Of a DNA stretch of 37,328 bases, positions 6,670 through 14,787 are shown one piece after another; the first letter of the stretch is position 1; each line of letters opens with the position of its first letter. A model generated the notes under the pieces. That model saw only the letters and a list, made by a program, of their open reading frames with translations, had not been told where the DNA came from and searched no databases. The stretch spans positions 1-37,328 of the forward strand of contig CAAGJO010000027.1 in NCBI GenBank assembly GCA_900770285.1, read 5' to 3'. Position numbers and translations under genes: made by a program. This stretch comes from Oscillospiraceae bacterium. Its GTDB lineage: Bacteria > Bacillota > Clostridia > Oscillospirales > Ruminococcaceae.

Positions 6670-8631
6670 TTGGATAACATAGAAATGGAAAGCGAAAAGA
6701 TTTCACAAATTGATAAAAGTAATCAGTATGATGAAAATGAAATTCAGGTTCTTGAAGGTCTTGAAGCTGTAAGAAAACGTCCGGGAATGTATATTGGTTC
6801 AACCGGACCAAAAGGACTTCATCATCTTGTTTATGAAATCGTGGATAACGCAATAGATGAGGCTCTTGCCGGATATTGTACAGTCATCGAGGTTGATATC
6901 CTGCCGGATAACGTAATTCAGGTAACCGATAATGGACGTGGTATTCCTACTGGTATTCACCCAAAAGAGAAAATTTCTGCCGCAACTGTTGTATATACAA
7001 TTCTTCACGCAGGCGGAAAGTTCGGCGGCGGCGGATATAAGGTAGCAGGCGGACTTCACGGAGTTGGTGCGTCTGTTGTTAATGCTTTGTCTGAATGGCT
7101 TGAACTTACGGTATATGACGGAAAAAATGTGCATTTTCAGAGATTTGAAAGGGGTTCTTACTCTGAGCCTATTAAAATTATCGGCACCACTGATAAAACA
7201 GGTACTTCGGTAAAATTCAAGGCAGACCCTGAAATTTTCACCGAAACCACCGTTTACGATTATGAAATTTTGCTTAAAAGACTAAGAGAACAGGCTTTTC
7301 TGAATGCAGGCATAAAAATTGTATTTTCAGATAAACGTGATGAAAATAATATAATTTCCGAAACACTTCATTATGAAGGCGGTATAAGGGAATTTGTACG
7401 CCATATTCACAAAACAAAAGGCGTTGATCCTCTTTTTGACGATGTTATTTATATTCAGGGTATGGAAGGAGATACGTTTGCAGAAATTGCTTTGCAGTAT
7501 AATGACAGCTATAACGAACTTATTCAGTCATTTGCAAATAATATTCATACGCCTGACGGCGGTACTCATGAAACAGGCTTTAAAAATGCACTTACAAAAG
7601 TACTTAACGAATATGGCAAAAAGTTCAATCTCATAAAAGACGGCGGAAAACTTATGGGTGAAGATGTTCGTGAAGGTCTTACCGCTATTGTTTCGGTCAA
7701 GCTTACAAACTGTGAGTTTGAAGGTCAGACAAAAGGACGTTTGGGTAATCCTGAAGTAAGACCTTTAGTGGATAAGATTGTAACCGAAAAGCTCATGAAT
7801 TACCTTGAAGAAAATCCTGCAACTGCAAGAATGATTTTTGATAAGTCAATGCAGGCACAAAAGGCTCGTGAAGCGGCTAAAAAGGCTCGTGAACTGACAA
7901 GACGTAAATCTGCTCTTGAGGGAAGCTCACTTCCGGGAAAGCTTGCAGACTGTTCTGAAAGAGATGCTGAACAAACTGAAATTTATATCGTCGAGGGAGA
8001 TTCAGCAGGCGGTTCCGCAAAAGAAGGAAGAGACAGAAGATATCAGGCAATTCTTCCTCTTTGGGGAAAAATGCTTAATGTTGAAAAAGCAAGAATAGAT
8101 AAGGTTTATGGAAATGAAAAGCTTATGCCTGTTGTTACGGCACTTGGAACATCTATCGGCGAAGATTTTGATATTTCAAAGCTCAGATACGGTAAAGTTA
8201 TAATTATGGCGGATGCCGATGTTGACGGTTCACATATTCGAACACTTTTACTTACATTTTTCTTCAGATTTATGCGTCCTCTCATTGAACAGGGACATGT
8301 TTATCTGGCTCAGCCACCCCTTTTCAAGGTGTTCAAGGGAAAAAAGGTAAGATATGCATTTTCAGATGAAGAACGTGACCAGTATATTAAAGAACTTACT
8401 GGTGACGGAAAATCACCTGATGTTCAGCGATATAAAGGTCTTGGTGAGATGGATCCTGAACAGCTCTGGGAAACAACTATGAATCCTGAAACAAGAATTA
8501 TGATAAAGATAACAATGGAAGATGCTATAAAAGCAGATGAAACATTTTCCATTCTTATGGGTGATAAGGTTCTTCCAAGAAAAGAATTTATTGAAAATAA
8601 CGCTGAATATGTTAAAGAGCTTGATGTATAA
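6670..8631 (+). CDS. gyrB: DNA gyrase subunit B
   Basis: ATPase subunit of gyrase, which introduces negative supercoils. Start is TTG 6670, 7 nt after AGGGGG; the in-frame ATG at codon 6 lacks such a site. GHKL features are visible: EIVDNAIDEA, DNGRGIP and GGLHGVGASVVNAL, then the transducer domain and the TOPRIM motifs EGDSAGGSA (Glu442 onward) and DADVDGSHIRTLLL. The C-terminal QRYKGLGEM motif completes the protein at 653 aa, the short form without the insertion found in enterobacteria. The segment PLWGKMLNVEKAR has Trp where E. coli has Lys; I believe this is usual in Clostridia. Confidence 0.97.
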   Translation: MDNIEMESEKISQIDKSNQYDENEIQVLEGLEAVRKRPGMYIGSTGPKGLHHLVYEIVDNAIDEALAGYCTVIEVDILPDNVIQVTDNGRGIPTGIHPKEKISAATVVYTILHAGGKFGGGGYKVAGGLHGVGASVVNALSEWLELTVYDGKNVHFQRFERGSYSEPIKIIGTTDKTGTSVKFKADPEIFTETTVYDYEILLKRLREQAFLNAGIKIVFSDKRDENNIISETLHYEGGIREFVRHIHKTKGVDPLFDDVIYIQGMEGDTFAEIALQYNDSYNELIQSFANNIHTPDGGTHETGFKNALTKVLNEYGKKFNLIKDGGKLMGEDVREGLTAIVSVKLTNCEFEGQTKGRLGNPEVRPLVDKIVTEKLMNYLEENPATARMIFDKSMQAQKAREAAKKARELTRRKSALEGSSLPGKLADCSERDAEQTEIYIVEGDSAGGSAKEGRDRRYQAILPLWGKMLNVEKARIDKVYGNEKLMPVVTALGTSIGEDFDISKLRYGKVIIMADADVDGSHIRTLLLTFFFRFMRPLIEQGHVYLAQPPLFKVFKGKKVRYAFSDEERDQYIKELTGDGKSPDVQRYKGLGEMDPEQLWETTMNPETRIMIKITMEDAIKADETFSILMGDKVLPRKEFIENNAEYVKELDV

Positions 8632-8646
8632 CAAGGAGATAATATT

Positions 8647-9339
8647 TTGGAAAAAGATGAAAACATCATAAATAATAGTGAAAATGTCACAAATACTGAG
8701 CAAAATTCAGCAGATTTTAATATAAATGTTGAAAACCCTGTTGAAATGGTTGAGAAAAATCAAGAGAATACTCCGCTTTTATCCTTTGAGTATACAATAA
8801 CAAATGAGGAAGAAGGAGAAGCTTTTACAGTTTTTCAGAAAAAGTTCGTTTATAAGAAAAACTGGATAAAAAGCATACTGTTTGGTATTGCAGCAGTGCT
8901 GTTTATAATTTCAGCAGCAAGAAATCCGTCACAGGCTCTTAATTATATTCTCTGTGCTTTGTGTCTTGCTATGATATTTATAATTTGGTACAATACGAAA
9001 AAAATTAAATCTTCGCTTCTGGACGCTTTAAAGCTTGTTGAAAATGACAGATATATTTTTACGCTGTACAAATATAAATTTAAGATTGAAACTATTATCC
9101 CGGAAGAAGAAAAAGAAAATTCTGAAGAAGAAATTCCCGATGTCGAGCCAAAAATATATGATTTTTCCGACCTCAGCTTAAAAGCTTATGAAGATACTGA
9201 TAAATTTTTGCTTATATTAAAAAAACAGACAATTTATGTTCTTCCGAAACGTTGTATGACTCAAGAACAAATTGATATTTTAAGAAACACATTAAAGGCC
9301 AGACTTGATAAGGATTTTGAGATTCTTGAAAATAAATAA
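8647..9339 (+). CDS. YcxB-like membrane protein between gyrB and gyrA
   Basis: A 230-aa protein. Residues 1-45 are acidic, Asn/Glu-rich and probably disordered. Two membrane segments at about 75-91 and 97-115 are followed by a cytoplasmic region with an acidic insert (about 150-168). The C-terminal part, FLLILKKQTIYVLPKRCM and then an EQIDILRNTL helix, matches the C-terminal pattern of the YcxB-like family. No biochemical role is known to me. It starts with TTG at 8647, 8 nt after AAGGAG, and sits 15 bp after gyrB and 40 bp before gyrA. Family call is moderate; function unknown. Confidence 0.75.
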   Translation: MEKDENIINNSENVTNTEQNSADFNINVENPVEMVEKNQENTPLLSFEYTITNEEEGEAFTVFQKKFVYKKNWIKSILFGIAAVLFIISAARNPSQALNYILCALCLAMIFIIWYNTKKIKSSLLDALKLVENDRYIFTLYKYKFKIETIIPEEEKENSEEEIPDVEPKIYDFSDLSLKAYEDTDKFLLILKKQTIYVLPKRCMTQEQIDILRNTLKARLDKDFEILENK

Positions 9340-9379
9340 AATAATTATAGTACAGTAAAAATAGAAAGAATGTGATTTT

Positions 9380-11923
9380 TTGTTTGATGATAACTCAAAT
9401 GTTATTGACAATGATATTGACAAGGTAATGCGTGAATCTTTTCTGCAATATTCAATGGCAGTTATTGTTTCCCGTGCTTTGCCGGATGTTCGTGACGGTT
9501 TGAAACCTGTTCACAGACGTATTCTATATACAATGTATGAAAATGGTCTGACCCCTGAGAAACCTTACCGTAAATGTGCCGATACCGTTGGTTCTGTTCT
9601 TGGTAGATATCATCCTCATGGTGATGCATCGGTTTATGACGCTTTGGTAAGAATGGCACAAAGCTTTTCCCTCAGATATCCAATGGTTGACGGTCATGGT
9701 AACTTTGGTTCAATTGACGGTGACCCTCCGGCTGCATACCGTTATACAGAAGCAAAAATGGCGAAAATGTCCCTTTCAATGCTTTCTGATATTAATAAGG
9801 ATACGGTGGATTTTCAGCCAAATTATGATGACAGATTAAAAGAACCAACTGTTTTGCCTTCAAGATTCCCATATCTTTTATGCAACGGTTCAACAGGTAT
9901 TGCGGTTGGTATGGCAACAAATATTCCGCCCCATAATCTTGGTGAGGTAGTCGAAGCTATTAAGCTTCTGGCTGAAAATCCTGATTGTACGCTTGAAGAA
10001 ATCATGGAGCATATCAAAGGTCCTGATTTTCCTACAGGCGGAATTATTATGGGCAGATCAGGCATACGAGCTGCATATGGTACTGGCAGAGGAAAAATAA
10101 TTCTTCGTGCCAAAACTCATTTTGAGGAAGTTAAGGGCAGAAATTCTATTATTGTTGATGAAATTCCTTATATGGTCAATAAATCAAGACTTGTGGAATC
10201 TATTGCAAATCTTGTTAAGGAAAAACGTATTGACGGCATACATAATCTTCGTGATGAATCAGGAAGACAGGGTATGCGAATTGTTATTGAGCTTAAAAAG
10301 GACGCAATTCCTCAAATTGTACTTAATAAGCTGTTTTCTTATACTCAGCTGCAGGATACTGTGGGCGTAATTATGATTGCCCTTGTCAATGGTGTTCCAA
10401 AAACTCTGACCTTAAAGCAGTGTCTTGAACAGTATCTTGACTTCCAGGTTGAAGTTATTGAAAGACGTACGAAGTTTGACCTTAAAAAAGCAAAAGAAAG
10501 AGATCATATTCTCCGTGGACTTGTTATAGCTCTGGATAATATTGACGAGGTTATTGAACTTATGAAAACTTCGGCAAATATTCCTGAGGCTAAGCAGCGT
10601 CTTATAAAACGTTTTGAACTTTCAGAGATTCAGGCTGACCACATTGCAAATATGACTCTTGGCAGATTGACAGGCCTTGAACGTCAGAAAATTATCAACG
10701 AAATGAATGAGATAGAGTTGAAAATTGCTGACCTGGAAGATATTCTTGCAAATCACGAAAGAGTTTTACAGATCATTGTTGATGAACTTGAAGAAATCAA
10801 GCAGAAATTCGGTGATCCAAGGCGCACTGAAATTCAGACAGTCAGCGGTGAAGTTGATATTGAGGATCTTATTCCTATTGAAGAAAATGTTGTTACACTT
10901 TCAAATAACGGTTATATAAAACGTATGCCTGTAAGCACCTATAAGGCTCAGAACAGAGGCGGCAGGGGTGTCACGGGAATGAAACAGCGTGAAGACGATT
11001 TTATTGACGAAATGTATCTTTGCTCAACTCATGATTATTTGCTGTTCATTTCTAATAAGGGTATTATGTATAGGTTGAAATGCTATGAACTGCCGGAAGG
11101 CTCAAAAGCTTCCAGAGGTACTAACATTATAAATATTCTTCCTCTTGCTGAAGATGAAAAGATAGCTGCAATGATTAAAACTTCTGATTTTGACAGCACT
11201 AAAAAAATGGTCTTTGTTACTAAAAACGGAAAAATCAAAAGAACTTCTCTTGATTTATATAAGAATGTCAGAAAGAACGGACTTATTGCAATTGGTCTTG
11301 ATGAAGGAGACGAAATTGCAGGAGTGAGAATGACTAAAGGTGAGAATCAGCTTATTGTTGCAACACATAATGGACGTGCTATTCGTATAGATGAAAATGA
11401 CGTTCGCGAAATGTCCAGAACAGCTCATGGCGTTAAAGCTATATCTTTGCGCAGCAACGACTATGTTGTATCTATGGCAAGAGTTCGTGAAGGTGCAACT
11501 GTTCTTACAGTCACAGAAAAGGGTCTTGGAAAAAGATGTGACCTTAATGAGTACAAAGTTCAGCACCGCGGCGGTATGGGATTGCTTAACTACAAGGTAT
11601 CAGACAAAAAAGGCTATGTTTGCGGCATAAAGGTCGTTGATGACAGCGATGATATTATAATGATTTCCAGTGACGGGGTTATAATTCGTCTGAGAGCCTG
11701 TGATATCAGAGTTATGGGAAGATATGCAACAGGTGTTCATCTTATGAAAGTCAGCGAAGATAACAAGGTGGTTGCATTCACAAGAACAGAGCATGATGAA
11801 GAAGCGGAAATTACTCAGGTTGAACAGCTTTCTGATGAAGAAATAAAAGCTCAGGAGCTTGAATCAGAAGAAGAAAACTCAGAAGCTGATGAAACTGAAA
11901 TAATTACAAATGATGATGAATAG
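9380..11923 (+). CDS. gyrA: DNA gyrase subunit A
   Basis: Breakage-reunion subunit of gyrase. The catalytic tyrosine is Tyr122 in AAYRYTEAKM. The GyrA-box QNRGGRG near residue 530 and the six-bladed C-terminal domain mark gyrase rather than topoisomerase IV, and an acidic tail ends the 847 aa. TTG 9380 is the first possible start after an in-frame stop; the next ATG (codon 17) would cut into the conserved N-terminus. The ribosome-binding site is weak (AGAAAG). In the quinolone region the sequence is HPHGDASVYD, so residue 83 (E. coli numbering) is Ala instead of Ser. A strong hairpin terminator follows at 11932. Confidence 0.97.
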   Translation: MFDDNSNVIDNDIDKVMRESFLQYSMAVIVSRALPDVRDGLKPVHRRILYTMYENGLTPEKPYRKCADTVGSVLGRYHPHGDASVYDALVRMAQSFSLRYPMVDGHGNFGSIDGDPPAAYRYTEAKMAKMSLSMLSDINKDTVDFQPNYDDRLKEPTVLPSRFPYLLCNGSTGIAVGMATNIPPHNLGEVVEAIKLLAENPDCTLEEIMEHIKGPDFPTGGIIMGRSGIRAAYGTGRGKIILRAKTHFEEVKGRNSIIVDEIPYMVNKSRLVESIANLVKEKRIDGIHNLRDESGRQGMRIVIELKKDAIPQIVLNKLFSYTQLQDTVGVIMIALVNGVPKTLTLKQCLEQYLDFQVEVIERRTKFDLKKAKERDHILRGLVIALDNIDEVIELMKTSANIPEAKQRLIKRFELSEIQADHIANMTLGRLTGLERQKIINEMNEIELKIADLEDILANHERVLQIIVDELEEIKQKFGDPRRTEIQTVSGEVDIEDLIPIEENVVTLSNNGYIKRMPVSTYKAQNRGGRGVTGMKQREDDFIDEMYLCSTHDYLLFISNKGIMYRLKCYELPEGSKASRGTNIINILPLAEDEKIAAMIKTSDFDSTKKMVFVTKNGKIKRTSLDLYKNVRKNGLIAIGLDEGDEIAGVRMTKGENQLIVATHNGRAIRIDENDVREMSRTAHGVKAISLRSNDYVVSMARVREGATVLTVTEKGLGKRCDLNEYKVQHRGGMGLLNYKVSDKKGYVCGIKVVDDSDDIIMISSDGVIIRLRACDIRVMGRYATGVHLMKVSEDNKVVAFTRTEHDEEAEITQVEQLSDEEIKAQELESEEENSEADETEIITNDDE

Positions 11924-11931
11924 TGTATAAA

Positions 11932-11962
11932 TAAAACGAGGCGATTTATTCGTCTCGTTTTA
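11932..11962. terminator. Bidirectional terminator between gyrA and noc
   Basis: A 13-bp stem (TAAAACGAGGCGA / TCGTCTCGTTTTA) with one G-U pair and a 5-nt loop, with T-runs on both sides. It serves the convergent gyrA and noc genes. Confidence 0.85.
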
Positions 11963-11973
11963 TTATAATATAA

Positions 11974-12813
11974 TTAGTTCTGAACTTCAGTATTTTCATT
12001 ATTTTCGATTAAAATTGTGTATTTGATAATTCCCTCCCCTTCTTCTTTTTTCATTTTTGCATTTACGCCTGCAAGACGAATAACCTTAACTGCTTTGTCA
12101 ACTGTATTGCAGAAAAGTCTGACATCTTTCAGAACCGGAGAACGTTTTTTATAGCTTTCTTTGATTTTTTGTTTATTTTCCAGTGACTGTATATACTTTT
12201 CAGTTTCACTTACTGTAAGATTTGATTGAATAATATGTTGAAGAACCTGTTCACGCAAACTTTGGTCATCAATTTTAAGCAATGCTCTGGCATGACGTTC
12301 TGATAACTTATTACGAATTATTCTCTCCTTTTCAACATCTGAAAGTTTCAGGAGGCGCAGTTTATTCGCAACTGTGGACTGAGCAGCACCCAATTTTACT
12401 GCAACTTCTTCCTGAGTCAAACCGCATTCTTCAATCAGTGATTGTATGGCTTGTGCCTGTTCAAAGCAATTCAAGTCTGCTCGCTGAATGTTTTCGATTA
12501 GTGCAAGCACGGCAGAACGCTCGTCTGAAAGACGCATGATAATACAAGGAACTGTACGGAACCCTGCAATTTTTGCGGCTCTGAGACGTCTTTCTCCTGC
12601 AATAAGTTCAAAACCTTGTTCAGCCCGTCTTACTGTCAGGGGCTGAAAAATACCTTCCTGTGAAATGCTTTTAGCCAGAGAGGTAAGCTGTGTTGTGTCA
12701 AAGTAACGTCTTGGCTGATTGGGGTTGGGTATGATTTGTTCAATAGGAATGTCAAATATTTTGCCGAGTTCGGTGTATGCCGGTTTTTCTTTTTGTTTTG
12801 TAAAAGCAGTCAT
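11974..12813 (-). CDS. noc: Nucleoid occlusion protein Noc (ParB family)
   Basis: ParB-like CTP-switch protein that spreads on DNA from its own sites and keeps the division septum off the nucleoid. The ATG at 12813 (MTAFTKQKEK) has AAAGGAG about 8 nt upstream; a farther in-frame ATG at 12837 lacks one. The protein (279 aa) has IIPNPNQPRR, the CTP-binding GERRLRAA motif at about 78-85, and an HTH reading LTQEEVAVKLGAAQSTVANKL. The C-terminal segment KDVRLFCNTVDKAV is what I recall for Noc rather than Spo0J. It is transcribed away from parA/parB. A short N-terminal membrane helix like that of Bacillus Noc is not obvious. Noc versus second ParB: about 85:15. Confidence 0.85.
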   Translation of the reverse strand: MTAFTKQKEKPAYTELGKIFDIPIEQIIPNPNQPRRYFDTTQLTSLAKSISQEGIFQPLTVRRAEQGFELIAGERRLRAAKIAGFRTVPCIIMRLSDERSAVLALIENIQRADLNCFEQAQAIQSLIEECGLTQEEVAVKLGAAQSTVANKLRLLKLSDVEKERIIRNKLSERHARALLKIDDQSLREQVLQHIIQSNLTVSETEKYIQSLENKQKIKESYKKRSPVLKDVRLFCNTVDKAVKVIRLAGVNAKMKKEEGEGIIKYTILIENNENTEVQN

Positions 12814-12975
12814 AAAAATTCTCCTTTCATAAAACAATTATATCACAGACGGGAAATAATGTGGGAAATTTATTCTTATAACTTTTCGAATTATTAATGT
12901 ATAATTTTCCTGATTCCGACAAGCAGCTGTATAAATCCAGAGAATTCCTCATGTGATATGCTGAAAAAAGTAAAA

Positions 12976-12991
12976 TGTTCCACGTGGAACA
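12976..12991. promoter_or_regulatory. parS: parS site 1 (ParB-binding centromere)
   Basis: TGTTCCACGTGGAACA, a perfect 16-bp palindrome matching the parS consensus TGTTNCACGTGNAACA. It lies in the noc-parA divergent region about 9 kb from the origin, where ParB is expected to load. Confidence 0.93.
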
Positions 12992-13014
12992 CTTTAAAAA
13001 ATATTAAAAAGCTC

Positions 13015-13043
13015 TTTTCAAAACGCAAAAAATGTAGTATAAT
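13015..13043 (+). promoter_or_regulatory. Predicted parA promoter
   Basis: TATAAT at 13038-13043 is a perfect -10; the -35 at the right distance is only TTTTCA (13015-13020). It lies 24 bp downstream of parS site 1, so ParB bound there could affect it. Confidence 0.5.
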
Positions 13044-13081
13044 ATATATTGTATTGTTAGAATGATATGAAGGGTGATGAA

Positions 13082-13861
13082 ATGGGAAAAGTTATAGCTG
13101 TTTCAAACCAAAAAGGCGGTGTAGGAAAATCAACTACTGTTGTAAATCTTGCTGCCGTGTTTGGAAAAAAAGGAAAGAAAACCTTGATTATTGACCTTGA
13201 CCCTCAGGGAAATACAACAACTAGCTATGGCATACGCAAAAAAAGTATCCGGTATACTTCATATGAAGTTATTATGGACGATTGTTCTATTTTTGAAGCT
13301 GCGGTTGCTACTGCTTTCAGAGGTGTGTCAGTTGTACCTACGACTCAAAGGCTCTCAGGGGCACCTATTGAACTTGTTGATGAAAGTAATAAAGGAACCA
13401 GACTGAAAAGCAAAATTGCGGAGGCTAAGGAATTTTTTGATTTTATTCTTATTGACTGCCCGCCTACTCTTGATTTGCTTACTATAAATGCTTTGGCTGC
13501 TGCTGATTCAGTTCTTATTCCATTGCAGTGCGAATTTCTTTCTCTTGAAGGTCTTGTTGAGCTTAACAGAACTATTCAGCGAGTTAAAGAATCTCTTAAT
13601 CCCAAGCTGCAGATTGAAGGAATACTGTTTACAATGGTTGTAGAACGGTATAAGCTTACAGGCCAGGTTATCAAAGAGGTAAAGAAGTATTTTGACGGCA
13701 AAACTTTTAAAACCACTATTCCCAGGAATGTGGCAGTATGCGAAGCCCCGAGCTTCGGCGAGCCGGTAATTTACTATAATCCTAAATCAAAAGGTGCTGT
13801 GGCATATCTGAATTTAGGCAAGGAGATTCTAAAAAATAACAGTGAGGGGAGGAAAAAATGA
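13082..13861 (+). CDS. parA: Chromosome-partitioning ATPase ParA (Soj)
   Basis: Deviant-Walker ATPase that works with ParB to segregate origins and, in Bacillus, also regulates DnaA. The start is ATG 13082 (MGKVIAVSNQKGG), 7 nt after AAGGG; an upstream in-frame ATG at 13067 has no such site. Walker A KGGVGKST is at residues 11-18 with the signature Lys11, followed by DLDPQGNTT and DCPPTLDLLTINAL. Length 259 aa is normal. Its TGA overlaps the parB ATG (ATGA), so the pair is translationally coupled. The usual rsmG neighbour is absent. Confidence 0.96.
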   Translation: MGKVIAVSNQKGGVGKSTTVVNLAAVFGKKGKKTLIIDLDPQGNTTTSYGIRKKSIRYTSYEVIMDDCSIFEAAVATAFRGVSVVPTTQRLSGAPIELVDESNKGTRLKSKIAEAKEFFDFILIDCPPTLDLLTINALAAADSVLIPLQCEFLSLEGLVELNRTIQRVKESLNPKLQIEGILFTMVVERYKLTGQVIKEVKKYFDGKTFKTTIPRNVAVCEAPSFGEPVIYYNPKSKGAVAYLNLGKEILKNNSEGRKK

Positions 13862-14742
13862 TGGCTAAAAAGAATAGAATGAAAAATGGTCTTGATTCAC
13901 TGTTTGATGACAGTGCTTTTTCTGATGAAACATCAGAAAACAGCGATTCCATAAAAATGGTAAGAGTATCCCTTTTAGAACCTAACAAAGATCAGCCAAG
14001 ACGAATATTTGACGAGAAAAAACTTGCAGAGCTTTCACAAAATATTGCTGAACATGGTGTCTTGCAGCCTATTCTTGTACGTCCGCTTGATAACGGAGGA
14101 TATCAGATAGTTGCAGGGGAACGCCGTTGGCGTGCAGCACGAATGGCTAACGTCAAAGAAGTACCTGTTTACATCCGAGAACTTTCGGATATTGAAGTTG
14201 CTCAGCTTGCATTGGTTGAAAACTTACAGCGAGAGAACCTTAATCCTATAGAAGAAGCTGAAGGTTATCAGCGTCTGGCTGAGAATTTCAATATGACCCA
14301 TGAAAGTATTGCAAAATCAGTGGGAAAATCCCGTTCACAGATATCAAATTCTTTGCGTCTTTTAAAGCTTGATGAATATGTTCAGAAAATTCTGGCCGAT
14401 GAAAAACTTTCTTCAGGACACGGCAAGATACTTGCAGGGTTGGAAAGTCATGATGATCAGGTTATGCTTGCTGATAAAGCGGTAAACGAAGGACTAAGCG
14501 TCCGGGAGCTGGAAAAATGCACAGGTGAATATCTTAAAAGCATAGAAAATGTTAAAACAAAGGCAAAGAAAAAGCCGGTAAGAAAGAAAAATAATTATCT
14601 TACAGAGGCAAAAATTGCATTGGAACAGTCCTATGGAAGAAGATTTGATTTTATAGAAGAAAAAAACGGGCGTGTTCAGATGCGTGTTTATTTTGATGAC
14701 CTTAATGATTTCAAGGACGAAATGGACAAGTTTAACAGATAA
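13858..14742 (+). CDS. parB: Chromosome-partitioning protein ParB (Spo0J)
   Basis: Binds parS, closes into a CTP-dependent sliding clamp and recruits SMC. The 294 aa show an N-terminal ParA-stimulating region with basic KKNRMKNGLDSLF, then LLEPNKDQPRR, the CTP-binding GERRWRAA, an ENLQRENLNPIEEA segment and an HTH with SVGKSRSQISNSLRLLKL. A basic linker (about 235-250) leads to the C-terminal dimerisation domain. GGGGAGG precedes two adjacent ATG codons (13858, 13861); either could be used. Sites matching parS lie at both ends of the parAB pair. Confidence 0.96.
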   Translation: MMAKKNRMKNGLDSLFDDSAFSDETSENSDSIKMVRVSLLEPNKDQPRRIFDEKKLAELSQNIAEHGVLQPILVRPLDNGGYQIVAGERRWRAARMANVKEVPVYIRELSDIEVAQLALVENLQRENLNPIEEAEGYQRLAENFNMTHESIAKSVGKSRSQISNSLRLLKLDEYVQKILADEKLSSGHGKILAGLESHDDQVMLADKAVNEGLSVRELEKCTGEYLKSIENVKTKAKKKPVRKKNNYLTEAKIALEQSYGRRFDFIEEKNGRVQMRVYFDDLNDFKDEMDKFNR

Positions 14743-14744
14743 AA

Positions 14745-14760
14745 AGTTCCACGTGGAACA
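14745..14760. promoter_or_regulatory. parS: parS site 2
   Basis: AGTTCCACGTGGAACA, 15 of 16 positions as in site 1. It sits 2 bp after the parB stop and about 27 bp before the serS start. Confidence 0.9.
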
Positions 14761-14787
14761 TTAAATAAAAATATGGAGGAAAAAATT

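Noticed and set aside
7394..7636. Plus-strand 80-codon frame within gyrB and similar frames inside gyrA and secA
   Set aside because: Alternate-frame shadows of conserved genes with no ribosome-binding sites.
8035..8090. Trp in GyrB PLWGK as a resistance mutation
   Set aside because: I believe this residue is the normal one in Clostridia, so it is not evidence of selection.
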